Source of the DNA: Treponema sp.
GTDB taxonomy: Bacteria; Spirochaetota; Spirochaetia; Treponematales; Treponemataceae
NCBI GenBank assembly: GCA_024687165.1
Contig: JAILEY010000064.1
Location: 1-38,057 of the forward strand
DNA: 38,057 bases
Direction: 5' to 3'
Each line of letters begins with the position of its first letter. Within the stretch, counting starts at the first letter, position 1. The position numbers and the translations under genes were made by a program. This document shows, piece after piece, positions 21,846-30,851 of the stretch. Under the pieces are notes generated by a model. The model searched no databases. It saw only the letters and a program-made list of their open reading frames with translations, and was not told the origin of the DNA.

Positions 21846-22587
21846 TGAAATAAATGTTGAACAAAACATTCTGAGAGTCTCTTCACTGTATAAATCTTTC
21901 GGCAGAAAACAGGTTGTTAAGGGAATTGATTTTTCAATGCACACCGGTGAAATTGTCGGGCTTCTAGGTCCAAATGGAGCCGGAAAAACTACAACTTTCT
22001 ACATGATTGTTGGATTTTACAGACCAACTGCAGGCAATGTTTTTTTAGATGAAGAATGCATCACAAAGCTCCCTATGTACAAAAGGGCACGACTTGGAAT
22101 CTCATACCTTCCGCAGGAACCTTCTGTTTTTAAGAAACTTACTGTAGAAGAAAATATCTGGGCAATTCTGGAAACAAGAATAGATCTTACAGTTAAAGAA
22201 AAAAAACTTCAGCTTGAAGAATTGATTGATGAGTTTTCAATTGAAAAAATCAGAAAGCAGCCTGCATATACTCTGTCCGGTGGTGAGCGGCGCAGAACTG
22301 AAATTGCACGTTCGCTTGCCATTGAACCGAAATTTCTTCTTCTTGATGAACCTTTTGCAGGGATTGATCCTATTGCAGTTGCTGATATTAAAGAAGTAAT
22401 AAAACATCTTTCCAAAAAGAATATTGGAATTCTCATCACAGACCACAACGTTCGTGATACGCTTGAAATTACAGACAGAGCAATAATCATTTCTACAGGG
22501 CAGATTCTTGTAAACGGAACAAAAGACGATATTCTTCAGTCCCCTGATGCACGAAAAATCTATCTTGGTGAAAACTTCAGCATGTAA
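21820..22587 (+). CDS. lptB: LptB ABC ATPase
   Basis: LptB powers removal of lipid from the inner membrane. All ABC motifs are complete: Walker [12 protein letters not shown]-loop in [18 protein letters not shown], signature [13 protein letters not shown], Walker [16 protein letters not shown] and switch [10 protein letters not shown]. That last phrase and FAGIDPIAV are characteristic of LptB. At 255 residues it is close to E. coli LptB (241), with a short N-terminal extension. AAGGAG stands 7 nt before the ATG. The membrane partners LptF and LptG are not in this window. Confidence 0.95.
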   Translation: MSNQMNTTDEINVEQNILRVSSLYKSFGRKQVVKGIDFSMHTGEIVGLLGPNGAGKTTTFYMIVGFYRPTAGNVFLDEECITKLPMYKRARLGISYLPQEPSVFKKLTVEENIWAILETRIDLTVKEKKLQLEELIDEFSIEKIRKQPAYTLSGGERRRTEIARSLAIEPKFLLLDEPFAGIDPIAVADIKEVIKHLSKKNIGILITDHNVRDTLEITDRAIIISTGQILVNGTKDDILQSPDARKIYLGENFSM

Positions 22588-22604
22588 AATCAAATTATCT
22601 GTTT

Positions 22605-22639
22605 AAAAAAATACAGCCGCCCTTGAATTAAGAGCGGCT
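22605..22639 (-). terminator. Terminator of the ribosomal superoperon
   Basis: Read on the minus strand, AGCCGC (22639-22634) pairs with GCGGCT (22620-22615), extended by CTT/AAG after one mismatch, followed by TAT and a T run (22610-22605). It ends the long minus-strand operon 23 nt after the zinc-ribbon gene and faces the end of lptB. Confidence 0.85.
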
Positions 22640-22661
22640 TCGAAGCATTCAGTTATTTTAA

Positions 22662-22910
22662 TTATGCTTCTGCAGGTGCTTCAGCTTCAGCAGCAGGTGC
22701 TTCAGTTGCAGCAGCTTTTTTAGCAAGTCTTGCTTCCTTCTGTGCCTTGTTCTTAAGAGCAGCTTTACAGAATTTGCAAATCTTTACTTTCTTTCCATCT
22801 ACATCCTGATCATAGAGAGTCTTGATCTGTTCTTTTCCACAGATTCCACAAGTTCCACGACCATGGTTAGATTCTTTACGGATACCAGTTCCGCGATGTG
22901 CTTTAGACAT
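22662..22910 (-). CDS. Small zinc-ribbon protein at the end of the ribosomal operon
   Basis: This 82-residue basic protein opens with SKAHRGTGIRKESNHGRGT, has two Cys-x2-Cys pairs (CGIC at about 21-24 and CKFC about 25 residues later) that should bind one zinc, and ends in an Ala/Glu tail. The look is that of a ribosomal or ribosome-associated protein, similar in build to small zinc ribosomal proteins, but it matches none I know. AAGGAG stands 6-7 nt before the ATG, and it follows rplQ by 10 nt within the same transcript. I think it binds the ribosome or RNA polymerase; this is inference from composition and place. Confidence 0.85.
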   Translation of the reverse strand: MSKAHRGTGIRKESNHGRGTCGICGKEQIKTLYDQDVDGKKVKICKFCKAALKNKAQKEARLAKKAAATEAPAAEAEAPAEA

Positions 22911-22920
22911 GATCTACTCC

Positions 22921-23322
22921 TTATGCTTCAGCTTTTGCAGCCTTTTCTTCAGATGCTTCAGGCAACTTATAGTCTACCAATTCAAAGATTACAGTATTAG
23001 CTGCGTCACCCTGGCGGAATCCCATCTTGAGAATACGAGTGTATCCACCATTGCGATCCTTCATGCGAGGGCCAATTTCTGTGAACAATTTGTTCAAGAT
23101 CTTTTCATCAGCAATAAACTTTGCAGCAATTCTTCTGTTGTGTACAGAATCTACTTTTGCGCGTGTAATCAACTTTTCTGCAGCTTTGCGTACTTCTTTT
23201 GCTTTAGCTTCTGTTGTTGTGATACGTTCATATCTAAAGAGAGAAGTTACCATGTTGCGTGACATTGCACGACGATGGGCTGTTGTACGCGAAAGCGGAT
23301 TAAATCCATTCATGTGGTTCAT
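22921..23322 (-). CDS. rplQ: Ribosomal protein bL17
   Basis: bL17 is a large-subunit protein near the exit tunnel. The family pattern [18 protein letters not shown] opens the protein, followed by [20 protein letters not shown] and the C-terminal [18 protein letters not shown]. At 133 residues it is slightly longer than E. coli, with an Ala/Glu/Lys tail. Its start overlaps the rpoA stop in ATGA, so translation is coupled. Confidence 0.97.
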   Translation of the reverse strand: MNHMNGFNPLSRTTAHRRAMSRNMVTSLFRYERITTTEAKAKEVRKAAEKLITRAKVDSVHNRRIAAKFIADEKILNKLFTEIGPRMKDRNGGYTRILKMGFRQGDAANTVIFELVDYKLPEASEEKAAKAEA

Positions 23323-24368
23323 TCGTTTTCTTCCTTATGTCTATTAACCAAGTCAACATCTTTTACATGGCTGTAATCAGTCATACCAAGAGTAAGTCCG
23401 TGTTCTTCGAGCTTTGCCTTAATTTCTTCAAGACTCTTCTTTCCGAAGTTACGTGTCTTAGAAAGTTCATCTTCTGTCTTCTTAGTTAATTCACCGATTG
23501 TTTTAATACCTGCATTCTTAAGGCAGTTTGAACTGCGTACAGAAAGCTCAAGTTCTTCTACGGAAGTATTAAGCAATTTACGGATCTGTTCATCACCTTC
23601 TTCCAATTCTTCACCACTAGAATATTCACTTTCATTAAAGTTAACAAAAATTGCAAAATAATCTTTAGCAATCTTTGCAGCTTCAGCAAGCGCATCTTCT
23701 GGAGTGATTGAACCGTCTGTCCAAATCTCAAGAATCAATTTATCATAATCGTTACGCTGTCCAACGCGGCAAGGTTCAATAGAATATTTAACCTTAGGTA
23801 CAGGTGTAAAGATACAGTCCATTGCAATTGTACAAGCAACTTCAATGTAATGTTCATTTACTTCAGCAGGAACATAACCTCGTCCAAGATCAACCTGATA
23901 TTCAATTTCAAGGTGAGCACCTTCCATCATAGTGAAGATTTCTACACCCTTAGTCATGATTTCAACCTGACCTTCTTTTTCAAGATCATCACTCTTTACA
24001 GTGCCTGGTCCAGTAAATTCACAAAGGATAGTTTCCTGTTCAACATCCCGCGGCAGACGCAAACGAATCTGTTTCAAGCTGTTCAAAACTTCCAATGTAT
24101 CTTCTGAAATATTTGGAATTGTTTCGAATTCGCTAGTAATTACGTGAGGAACACCGTCAGCATCATATGATGTAATGCGAACAGAAGAAATTGCGTATCC
24201 CTGAATAGATGAAAGAAGTACACGACGAAGTGTGTTACCAACTGTTGTACCAAATCCAGGTTCAAATGGATAAGCAGTGAATTTTCCGTAATTCGGATTA
24301 TCCTCTACATGTTCAAAAGTGATTCCCTTTGGTTTTTTGAAACCTTTAAGCAGATTTTTGCGAGCCAT
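23319..24368 (-). CDS. rpoA: RNA polymerase alpha subunit
   Basis: The N-terminal domain (about residues 1-240) dimerises and assembles polymerase; [20 protein letters not shown] and [15 protein letters not shown] are diagnostic. The C-terminal domain (about 275-335) has the helix-hairpin-helix [19 protein letters not shown] and [20 protein letters not shown] that bind UP elements and activators. The 349-residue length is normal, with a basic/acidic C-terminal extension. AAGGAG precedes the start. An 89-nt spacer with two hairpins separates it from rpsK, where many bacteria have rpsD. Confidence 0.98.
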   Translation of the reverse strand: MARKNLLKGFKKPKGITFEHVEDNPNYGKFTAYPFEPGFGTTVGNTLRRVLLSSIQGYAISSVRITSYDADGVPHVITSEFETIPNISEDTLEVLNSLKQIRLRLPRDVEQETILCEFTGPGTVKSDDLEKEGQVEIMTKGVEIFTMMEGAHLEIEYQVDLGRGYVPAEVNEHYIEVACTIAMDCIFTPVPKVKYSIEPCRVGQRNDYDKLILEIWTDGSITPEDALAEAAKIAKDYFAIFVNFNESEYSSGEELEEGDEQIRKLLNTSVEELELSVRSSNCLKNAGIKTIGELTKKTEDELSKTRNFGKKSLEEIKAKLEEHGLTLGMTDYSHVKDVDLVNRHKEENE

Positions 24369-24391
24369 CAGAACTCCTTATTTTTTCCCAA

Positions 24392-24450
24392 AATACCGTA
24401 GTATTCCAGGTTGCACTTATAATTAACCGGTAATTTTCAAATATCCGGTT
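24392..24450 (-). other. Two hairpins in the rpsK-rpoA spacer
   Basis: AACCGG and CCGGTT (24450-24445 with 24430-24425) form a 6-bp stem around a 14-nt loop. Nearer to rpoA, AATAC-TACG-GTATT (24405-24392) is a 5-bp stem capped by a stable C(UACG)G tetraloop. Neither is followed by a T run, so they are more likely an RNA control or processing site than terminators. Confidence 0.55.
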
Positions 24451-24457
24451 ATCGTTA

Positions 24458-24838
24458 TTACATGCGGCGTGTCTTGCGTGGACGACATCCGTTGTGTGGA
24501 ATTGGTGTAACATCAGAAATTGACTTTACCTTCAATCCCAAAGTTCCAAGAACGCGAATTGCATTTTCACGACCCATTCCTGGACCTTTTACAAATACGT
24601 GTACTTCACGCAAACCATAACTTGCTGCACGCTGAACAGCTGTTTCTGCTACAGTCTGTGCTGCAAATGGAGTTGATTTTTTTGCTCCGCGGAATCCAAG
24701 ACCACCAGAAGAAGCCCAAGAAATTGCGTTTCCTCTAAGATCTGTGATTGTAACAATAGTGTTGTTGAAAGTAGCCTGAATATAAACATTACCTTCAAAA
24801 ACGCTCTTCTTTTCCTTTCTCTTTTTTACGGTTGCCAT
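24458..24838 (-). CDS. rpsK: Ribosomal protein uS11
   Basis: uS11 lies on the platform of the small subunit and supports mRNA near the Shine-Dalgarno helix. It shows [39 protein letters not shown], and the end [12 protein letters not shown]. The 126-residue length is standard. It follows rpsM by 13 nt; the next gene is rpoA, without rpsD between. Confidence 0.98.
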   Translation of the reverse strand: MATVKKRKEKKSVFEGNVYIQATFNNTIVTITDLRGNAISWASSGGLGFRGAKKSTPFAAQTVAETAVQRAASYGLREVHVFVKGPGMGRENAIRVLGTLGLKVKSISDVTPIPHNGCRPRKTRRM

Positions 24839-24851
24839 CTTATGTTACCTC

Positions 24852-25220
24852 TTAAGCCTTCTTCTTGTTAGCAACGGTCTTCTTCTTACCCTTGCGTGTA
24901 CGAGAATTGGTACGTGTGCGCTGACCACGGCAAGGCAATCCTTTTCTGTGGCGAAGTCCACGATAGCTTCCAATATCCATAAGGCGCTTGATGTTAAGAC
25001 CAATTTCTGAACGAAGACGTCCTTCTGTCTTAAGATTTTCATCGATGTATTTGCGGAGCTTGTTCAAATCGTCTTCTGAAAGATCATTCAAAAGAGCATC
25101 TGGATTTACTTTTGTTTCTTCGCAAATTTTATTAGCTGATGAACGGCCAATACCATATACGTATGTCAATGCAATGTTGACATGTTTGTTTGGGAGGTCA
25201 ACTCCCGCAATACGTGCCAT
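24852..25220 (-). CDS. rpsM: Ribosomal protein uS13
   Basis: uS13 is in the head of the small subunit and touches P-site tRNA and the B1 bridges. [20 protein letters not shown] opens it, and [18 protein letters not shown] with [10 protein letters not shown] closes it. It has 122 residues and is preceded by a strong Shine-Dalgarno sequence (GGAG). Only 10 nt separate it from rpmJ upstream. Confidence 0.98.
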   Translation of the reverse strand: MARIAGVDLPNKHVNIALTYVYGIGRSSANKICEETKVNPDALLNDLSEDDLNKLRKYIDENLKTEGRLRSEIGLNIKRLMDIGSYRGLRHRKGLPCRGQRTRTNSRTRKGKKKTVANKKKA

Positions 25221-25230
25221 CAGTTACTCC

Positions 25231-25344
25231 TCAACCCTGTCTCTGTTTGTGTTTTGGGTTTTCACAGATAATGCGGACTACACCGTTTCTCTTGATTACC
25301 TTACACTTATCGCAGATGGGCTTTACGCTGGTTCGTACTTTCAT
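25231..25344 (-). CDS. rpmJ: Ribosomal protein bL36
   Basis: A 37-residue protein starts at ATG 25344: [20 protein letters not shown], then [16 protein letters not shown]. It is the zinc-binding form with C-x2-C, a third Cys and a His, so it was too short to be seen by length-limited gene searches but is unmistakable. AAGGGG stands 6 nt before the start. A 160-nt spacer with a long hairpin lies between it and secY. Confidence 0.96.
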   Translation of the reverse strand: MKVRTSVKPICDKCKVIKRNGVVRIICENPKHKQRQG

Positions 25345-25413
25345 AAAAGTCCCCTTAGAAAATATAACTACTCATTGAATCATGGCAGTTCGCTATGAAC
25401 TACAATCCAATGA

Positions 25414-25442
25414 CACTACTACCTAAAATTTAGATAGTAGTG
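25414..25442 (-). other. Long hairpin between secY and rpmJ
   Basis: CACTACTA (25414-25421) and TAGTAGTG (25435-25442) pair over 8 bp; after a single C-A mismatch CTAAA (25423-25427) and TTTAG (25429-25433) continue the stem over 5 bp around one base. A smaller AGTTC/GAACT hairpin lies nearby (around 25388-25402). No T run follows on the minus strand. A possible -10 box (TATACT) lies just upstream on the minus strand, near 25448-25453. The 160-nt gap shows no hidden infA, adk or map gene. Confidence 0.6.
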
Positions 25443-25504
25443 CACTAGTATACCTATTTTAACTAACTTAATCTAGTCCTAGATCACAGAATCTTCTATT
25501 TTTT

Positions 25505-26839
25505 CTAGAGATTGCGTGATTTTAATCCCTTCTTTGTAAGACCATCATGGTGATGCATCTTAAGAAGAGCTTCAACCTGTGACATTGTATCAATATCAAC
25601 ACCAACAAGAATCAGCAGCGAAGTACCACCCATCAACATTGAAATTGAAGGAGGGAAGTTAAACGCAAGCTGCATAATTGTAGGAATGATTGCAATTGCT
25701 GCAAGATACAAAGATCCAGGAAGAATCAGTCGGTTCAAAACCTTCTGAAGGTATTCTTCAGTTCTGTCTGTTCTGATTCCAGGAATAGAACCACCGTTTT
25801 CACGGATATTCTTTGAGATTTCAACAGGATTTAATGTTACCTGTGTATAGAAATATGCAAAGAACACAATCAGCAAAACCTGAATAAAATTATACCAAAA
25901 ACCAAGTGGATTCAAAGCTGCTGAAACCTTCATAAGCCATGTAGCTTTTGTTGCAAGGCTTGTAGCCATATGAAGCGGGAATGCCAAAAATGCCGAAGCA
26001 AAAATGATTGGGATTACTCCAGATGGATTAATCTTAAATGGAATATAAGTACTCTGACCACCATACATTTTGCGTCCAACAACGCGTTTTGCATAGTGTA
26101 CAGGAATCTTACGTTCACCAGACTGTTCAAAAACAACAAGCCCGATAATTGCAAGGAAAACAAAAATTGCTACTACAACGAATACAACGTTGATTTCGCC
26201 ATTCTGTACTTTTTTTACCAATTCCCAAACAGCACTTGGAAGACGTGCGACAATACCGGCAAAAATGAGCATTGAAATACCATTACCGATACCATGTGCA
26301 GTAATCTGATTACCAATCCAAACTGTAATCATAGAACCTGTTGTTACAGTAAGGATAGCAAGAAGATTAAAATAGACTTTATTCTCAAACACTATTGTTC
26401 CCGGCTGAGTCTGATTGATGCCTTCTGCATAAACAGTAATTGCCAGAGACTGAATGATACATACAAAAATAGTACCTACACGAGTCCATGTCTGTACTCT
26501 CTGCTGACCACCGTCTTCCTGAGCAATTCTCTTAAGACCAGGGAAAATAACGAGGGCGAGCTGAAGAATAATCTGTGTAGAAATGTATGGCATAACACCA
26601 AGCATGAATACAGAGAATTTTTCAAAAGCTCCACCCGCGAAAAAGTCCATGTAACTGGCAAACGCACTTTCTGCACTGCTTGCTGATTTTTTGAAATAAT
26701 CAAGAAGCAATGTGGCATTGATGCCTGGGATTGTAATAACACTACCCAAGCGGAAGATAGCAAGAATGAACAATGTAAAGAGAACGCGCATGCGGATTTC
26801 TTTTACTTTGAACATATTTACAATTGCATTGTTTGCCAT
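25505..26839 (-). CDS. secY: Protein translocase subunit SecY
   Basis: SecY is the channel of the general secretion pathway. The 444-residue protein shows ten membrane segments, an N-terminal IRMRVLFTLFILAIFRLGSVI, GVMPYISTQIILQLALVIFP in segment 2, and the cytoplasmic loop QSGERKIPVHYAKRVVG. The late segment NPVEISKNIRENGGSIPGIR is also typical. The gene has a Shine-Dalgarno sequence (GGAG) near the start. It is 20 nt behind rplO. Confidence 0.98.
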   Translation of the reverse strand: MANNAIVNMFKVKEIRMRVLFTLFILAIFRLGSVITIPGINATLLLDYFKKSASSAESAFASYMDFFAGGAFEKFSVFMLGVMPYISTQIILQLALVIFPGLKRIAQEDGGQQRVQTWTRVGTIFVCIIQSLAITVYAEGINQTQPGTIVFENKVYFNLLAILTVTTGSMITVWIGNQITAHGIGNGISMLIFAGIVARLPSAVWELVKKVQNGEINVVFVVVAIFVFLAIIGLVVFEQSGERKIPVHYAKRVVGRKMYGGQSTYIPFKINPSGVIPIIFASAFLAFPLHMATSLATKATWLMKVSAALNPLGFWYNFIQVLLIVFFAYFYTQVTLNPVEISKNIRENGGSIPGIRTDRTEEYLQKVLNRLILPGSLYLAAIAIIPTIMQLAFNFPPSISMLMGGTSLLILVGVDIDTMSQVEALLKMHHHDGLTKKGLKSRNL

Positions 26840-26859
26840 TTAGTCACTCCAACGATTTT

Positions 26860-27324
26860 TTATTTTTCTTCTGCAGAAAGAATCTTTACAGATCCACCAG
26901 CTTTTTCAATCTTAGCCTTTGCAGAAGCAGAAATCTTATCAACTTCAATAGTGAGTTTTTTTGTAACATCGCCGTTTCCGAGAACCTTAATTCCTTCAAC
27001 AACTTTGCCAATCATACCCTTTGCTTTCAAAGTTTCACGATTTACTGTTTCACCGTCAGCGAACTTTGCTTCAAGTTCAACAAGGTTAAAGCAAACATAT
27101 TCTTTCTTGAAAGGATAGTTTGAGAAACCACGCTGAGCGATACGACGATACAAAGGCATCTGTCCGCCTTCGAATCCAACATATGGACCTGGCTTACCAG
27201 AGCGTGACTGCTGACCCTTGTTACCTTTACCAGCTGTTGAACCGAGTCCTGATGAAGAACCACGACCAACACGCTTTGGCTTTCTATTTGCACCCTGTGG
27301 GGCATTTAAAGTAAAGTCTGACAT
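26860..27324 (-). CDS. rplO: Ribosomal protein uL15
   Basis: uL15 is a core large-subunit protein with a long basic N-terminal tail: NAPQGANRKPKRVGRGSSSG, then GKGNKGQQSRSG and FEGGQMPLYRRIAQRGF. The globular C-terminal part follows from about residue 75. Its length, 154 residues, is standard. It begins 2 nt after the rpmD stop. Confidence 0.97.
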   Translation of the reverse strand: MSDFTLNAPQGANRKPKRVGRGSSSGLGSTAGKGNKGQQSRSGKPGPYVGFEGGQMPLYRRIAQRGFSNYPFKKEYVCFNLVELEAKFADGETVNRETLKAKGMIGKVVEGIKVLGNGDVTKKLTIEVDKISASAKAKIEKAGGSVKILSAEEK

Positions 27325-27326
27325 TA

Positions 27327-27506
27327 TTAGATCTCCTCTACTTTAACCAAGTGAGAAACGCTTCTGATTTTACCATTAATAGCATCGTTAGCTTCTACTT
27401 CAACACTTGAGTTAATCTTCTTAAGACCAAGGCTACGAACAGTTGCCTTCTTTTCTGGTTTCTGTCCGATAACGCTTCTTGTGAGTGTAATACGTACTTT
27501 TGCCAT
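27327..27506 (-). CDS. rpmD: Ribosomal protein uL30
   Basis: A 59-residue protein starting [20 protein letters not shown], followed by [17 protein letters not shown], as expected of uL30. I place the start at ATG 27506; a longer frame from an upstream GTG runs into rpsE and has no relatives. It begins 2 nt after the rpsE stop, so re-initiation is probable. Confidence 0.96.
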   Translation of the reverse strand: MAKVRITLTRSVIGQKPEKKATVRSLGLKKINSSVEVEANDAINGKIRSVSHLVKVEEI

Positions 27507-27508
27507 GA

Positions 27509-28021
27509 TTAACCCCACATATCCTTGAGTGTCTTACCACGATTCTGAGCCACTGTGCGAGCATCCATAAGTTTGCTTACAGCGTCGAATGTTGCACGAA
27601 CAACGTTTACAGATGTGCGTGAACCCTGTGACTTAGAAATTACATCTGTGATTCCTGCTGCATCAAGTACAGCACGAACAGGACCACCTGCAATGATACC
27701 AGTACCAGGACAAGCAGGTTTGAGCAATACTTCTGAGCTCTTATACTTACCAATGATGTCATGTGGAATTGTTCCGTTCTTCATTGGAAGCTTAACAAGA
27801 CTTTCTCTTGCTTTTTCAAGACTCTTTCTGATTGCTTCAGTAACATCATTAGCCTTACCAAATCCGTAACCGATGCGTCCCTTTCTGTCACCTACTACAG
27901 TAAGTGCAGAGAAAGACATTCTGCGTCCACCTTTTACAGTTTTAGCTGTACGGTTAAGCTTTACAAGCTTTTCTACGAATTCTTCAGCAGGCTTTCTATC
28001 AAAATTCTTCTGGTGTTCCAT
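27509..28021 (-). CDS. rpsE: Ribosomal protein uS5
   Basis: uS5 is a decoding-fidelity protein. The double-stranded RNA-binding domain is seen in [19 protein letters not shown] and [19 protein letters not shown], and the C-terminal half in [20 protein letters not shown] and [19 protein letters not shown]. It has 170 residues and is followed immediately by rpmD. Confidence 0.98.
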   Translation of the reverse strand: MEHQKNFDRKPAEEFVEKLVKLNRTAKTVKGGRRMSFSALTVVGDRKGRIGYGFGKANDVTEAIRKSLEKARESLVKLPMKNGTIPHDIIGKYKSSEVLLKPACPGTGIIAGGPVRAVLDAAGITDVISKSQGSRTSVNVVRATFDAVSKLMDARTVAQNRGKTLKDMWG

Positions 28022-28029
28022 AGCCTCTC

Positions 28030-28392
28030 CTAGAATACAATCCCGGCACTGCGGGTAGCGTCTGCAAGGGCCTTAACAACACCGTGGTAAAGGTAACCGT
28101 TACGGTCAAATACTACTTTAGTAATATTCTTTTCCTTAAGGCGTGAACCCAATGCTTCACCAAGTTTTGTTGCACTGTCGATATTAGCCTTGAGTGCAGC
28201 AAAATCCTTTTCGAGAGTTGAGATGGAAGCAAGAGTCTTGCCTTCATCATCATCAATTACCTGTGCATAGAGGTTTTTACCACTCTTGAATACAGTCAAG
28301 CGTGGACGTTCAGCTGTTCCGTAAACTGACTTACGAATATGAATCTTTCTATGCAAGCGCTTTCTATTTTTATCACTAAGTTTCTTGAACAT
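28030..28392 (-). CDS. rplR: Ribosomal protein uL18
   Basis: uL18 binds 5S rRNA with uL5. The basic N-terminus ([20 protein letters not shown]) and [20 protein letters not shown], then the end [16 protein letters not shown], are typical. It has 120 residues and follows rplF by 11 nt. Confidence 0.97.
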   Translation of the reverse strand: MFKKLSDKNRKRLHRKIHIRKSVYGTAERPRLTVFKSGKNLYAQVIDDDEGKTLASISTLEKDFAALKANIDSATKLGEALGSRLKEKNITKVVFDRNGYLYHGVVKALADATRSAGIVF

Positions 28393-28403
28393 ATCAATTC
28401 ACC

Positions 28404-28958
28404 TTATTTTACACCAGTCTTTCCGACTTTGCGTCTGATAACTTCGTTGTCATAGCGAATACCCTTTCCCTTGTAAGGTTCTGGAGCACGCAATTTACGA
28501 ATCTGTGAGCTGAATTCACCAACCTGCTGCTTGCTAATACCAGAGATAGTGATCTTTCCATCCTTGTCTACTGTTACAGTAAGTCCTTCAGGGATGATTG
28601 CGATGAATTCTGATGAATAACCAAGATTCATTACAAGGTGCTTACCCTGAACTTCTGCGCGGTAACCAACACCAGTGATAACCAAAGATTTTGAGTAGCC
28701 TACGCTTACACCCTTAATCATATTGAAAATAAGGTTGCGGTACAAACCGTGAGCTGCGCTAGCTGCCTTCATTTCTCCCTTTGATACATTTGCTGGAGTA
28801 ACGGTTACTTCTGCACCCTTAACTTCAACAGTTACCAAATTGTTTACATCCTGCTTAAGTTCACCCTTTGGTCCTTTTACAGTAACCAAATTAGGAGCAA
28901 CTGTTACAGTTACACCAGCTGGAATAGCTACAGGAAGTTTTCCGATCTTAGATGCCAT
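28404..28958 (-). CDS. rplF: Ribosomal protein uL6
   Basis: uL6 has two related beta-alpha domains near the factor-binding site. [20 protein letters not shown] opens the first; [20 protein letters not shown] bridges to the second; and [20 protein letters not shown] is the conserved end. It is 184 residues long, the normal size. Confidence 0.98.
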   Translation of the reverse strand: MASKIGKLPVAIPAGVTVTVAPNLVTVKGPKGELKQDVNNLVTVEVKGAEVTVTPANVSKGEMKAASAAHGLYRNLIFNMIKGVSVGYSKSLVITGVGYRAEVQGKHLVMNLGYSSEFIAIIPEGLTVTVDKDGKITISGISKQQVGEFSSQIRKLRAPEPYKGKGIRYDNEVIRRKVGKTGVK

Positions 28959-28970
28959 TTCTTCCTCCTA

Positions 28971-29372
28971 TTACCATACTGTACAAATCAACTCGCCGCC
29001 AACCATCTTTTCAGATGCCTTCTTGCCAGTTGTAACACCACATGATGTTGAAACAATCAAAGTACCATATCCGTTATGAATACGTGGTAAATCCTTGTAT
29101 CCTGAGTAAACACGGCGACCTGGTGTTGAAATCTTTTTCATACCATGGATAACTGCCTTGTTTGCATCGTCATACTTCAAGAAAATGCGGATGATTGTAT
29201 GACCATTGTCATCCTGAATCTTCTTAAAGTTCTTAATAAATCCTTCTGTTTTGAGGATCTTCACAATTTCCAGTTTCATCTTAGAAGTAGGTACATCTAC
29301 TTTTTCATGACCGGCTTTTGCCGCATTCTGGACTTTTGCGAGCATGTCTGCTATTGGGTCTGAAGCTGCCAT
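28971..29372 (-). CDS. rpsH: Ribosomal protein uS8
   Basis: uS8 binds the central domain of 16S rRNA and in E. coli represses the spc operon. Family marks are [20 protein letters not shown] at the start and [20 protein letters not shown] near the end. It has 133 residues. I see no convincing copy of its rRNA binding site nearby in the mRNA. Confidence 0.97.
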   Translation of the reverse strand: MAASDPIADMLAKVQNAAKAGHEKVDVPTSKMKLEIVKILKTEGFIKNFKKIQDDNGHTIIRIFLKYDDANKAVIHGMKKISTPGRRVYSGYKDLPRIHNGYGTLIVSTSCGVTTGKKASEKMVGGELICTVW

Positions 29373-29387
29373 TTTATTCTCCTGTCA

Positions 29388-29573
29388 CTACCAAGATGAT
29401 TTAGTAACGCCTGGTAAGAGGCCTTCACTAGCTAATTTGCGGAAGCAGATACGACAAATCTTGAACTTACGCAAATATCCATGTGGACGTCCACAAATCT
29501 TACAGCGGTTGTACTTACGTGTGCTGTATTTTGGTGTACGTTCTGCTTTGATAATCATTGATTTCTTAGCCAT
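29388..29573 (-). CDS. rpsN: Ribosomal protein uS14, zinc-binding type
   Basis: A 61-residue uS14 with four cysteines: C-K-I-C at about 24-27 and C-R-I-C at about 40-43 make a zinc ribbon. This is the short type found in many Gram-positives and spirochetes, and it needs zinc. It ends with [11 protein letters not shown]. It precedes rpsH and follows rplE, the usual place. Confidence 0.97.
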   Translation of the reverse strand: MAKKSMIIKAERTPKYSTRKYNRCKICGRPHGYLRKFKICRICFRKLASEGLLPGVTKSSW

Positions 29574-29583
29574 GAACTATTCC

Positions 29584-30135
29584 TTACTTTCTAAACGGCA
29601 TACCGAACTTGTCGAGCAAAGCACGAGCTTCACTGTCAGTTCTTGCACTAGTTACAATACTGATGTTCATACCGGCAATCTTAACAATTTTATCAAAGTC
29701 GATTTCCGGGAAGATAATCTGTTCTGTAATACCAAGAGAGAAATTTCCGTGTCCATCAAAGCCAGTTGCCTTGATACCGCGGAAATCCTTAACACGAGGA
29801 AGTGCTACGTTGATAAGACGATCGAGGAATTCATACATGATGTTTCCACGAAGTGTAACCATAGCACCTACTTCATTGCCTTCACGAAGTTTGAAGTTTG
29901 CAATACTTTTCTTTGCTCTTGTTTTAACAGCCTTCTGACCGGTAATCTGAGTGAGAGCTGTAACTGCAGCATCAAGAAGTTTCTTATTCGTGAGAGCTTC
30001 GCCAACACCCATGCTCACTACAATCTTTTTGATTGCTGGAATCTGCATTACAGAAGAGTAACCAAGTTCCTTGAAGAGCTCTGGTGCGATTGTTTCCTTA
30101 TAGACTTTCTTAAGCCGTGGTACGTAATTTTCCAT
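29584..30135 (-). CDS. rplE: Ribosomal protein uL5
   Basis: uL5 binds 5S rRNA and P-site t[23 protein letters not shown] is the standard start, [11 protein letters not shown] follows, and [20 protein letters not shown] is near the end. I place the start at ATG 30135, where it shares a base with the rplX stop (TAATG); this gives 183 residues, the normal length. Confidence 0.97.
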   Translation of the reverse strand: MENYVPRLKKVYKETIAPELFKELGYSSVMQIPAIKKIVVSMGVGEALTNKKLLDAAVTALTQITGQKAVKTRAKKSIANFKLREGNEVGAMVTLRGNIMYEFLDRLINVALPRVKDFRGIKATGFDGHGNFSLGITEQIIFPEIDFDKIVKIAGMNISIVTSARTDSEARALLDKFGMPFRK

Positions 30136-30455
30136 TACAGTTTTTCTCCACACTTGCGGCAAACACGAACTTTCTTGTCACCGTCAAGCTTGTAAGCTAT
30201 TCTTGTAGCACCGCACTTTTTACATACGATTGCTACATTTGATATATCAAGAGGAGCTTCAATTTCAGCGATTCCGCCTGCATCCTGCTGTGATCTTCTT
30301 TTCATTGCCTTTTTAACAATGTTGCAACCTGAAACAATTACACGTCCCTTGCCATTCTTTTCGAATACACGAACGATTGTTCCGCGCTTGCCCTTGTCTT
30401 TTCCAGCAATGATTTCTACGTTGTCATCCTTGCGGATCTTATATTTCTGCTGCAT
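30135..30455 (-). CDS. rplX: Ribosomal protein uL24
   Basis: uL24 starts 50S assembly. The KOW motif is [20 protein letters not shown]. The C-terminal part has two Cys-x2-Cys pairs (CKKCG and CRKCGEKL), a zinc knuckle found in many but not all bacterial uL24 proteins. It has 106 residues and overlaps rplE by one base. Confidence 0.97.
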   Translation of the reverse strand: MQQKYKIRKDDNVEIIAGKDKGKRGTIVRVFEKNGKGRVIVSGCNIVKKAMKRRSQQDAGGIAEIEAPLDISNVAIVCKKCGATRIAYKLDGDKKVRVCRKCGEKL

Positions 30456-30467
30456 TCTGACAACTCC

Positions 30468-30836
30468 TTAAAGTACTTCCGGAGCAAGTGAAATGATCTT
30501 CATATAGTCCATATCACGAAGCTCACGAGCTACTGGTCCAAAAATACGTTTTCCCTTTGGATTCTTTTCTGCATCAACAATAACACATGCGTTATCATCA
30601 AAGCGGATATAAGTTCCATCTGGGCGGCGGTATTCTTTTGCAACGCGAACGACTACTGCCTTCTGTACTGAACCTTCTTTGATTGTAGATGTTGGAATTG
30701 CTTCCTTAACAGCTACCACAATAATGTCACCAATACCTGCATAACGGCGGTGTGAACCACCCAAGACCTTAATGCACTGAACCAATTTAGCTCCGGAGTT
30801 ATCAGCAACAACCAGATTTGACTGCATCTGTACCAT
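30468..30836 (-). CDS. rplN: Ribosomal protein uL14
   Basis: uL14 is on the subunit interface and is the binding site for the silencing factor Rsf[21 protein letters not shown] opens it and [20 protein letters not shown] precedes the end. At 122 residues it has the family's exact size. Confidence 0.98.
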   Translation of the reverse strand: MVQMQSNLVVADNSGAKLVQCIKVLGGSHRRYAGIGDIIVVAVKEAIPTSTIKEGSVQKAVVVRVAKEYRRPDGTYIRFDDNACVIVDAEKNPKGKRIFGPVARELRDMDYMKIISLAPEVL

Positions 30837-30851
30837 TTCTGTCTCCTTCGC

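Noticed and set aside
25345-25504. Hidden infA, adk or map gene between secY and rpmJ
   Set aside because: All frames are interrupted or lack any family pattern; the gap is structured non-coding DNA.
29344-30195. 283-codon plus-strand ORF across rpsN and rplE
   Set aside because: It is opposite to two certain ribosomal genes and matches no family.
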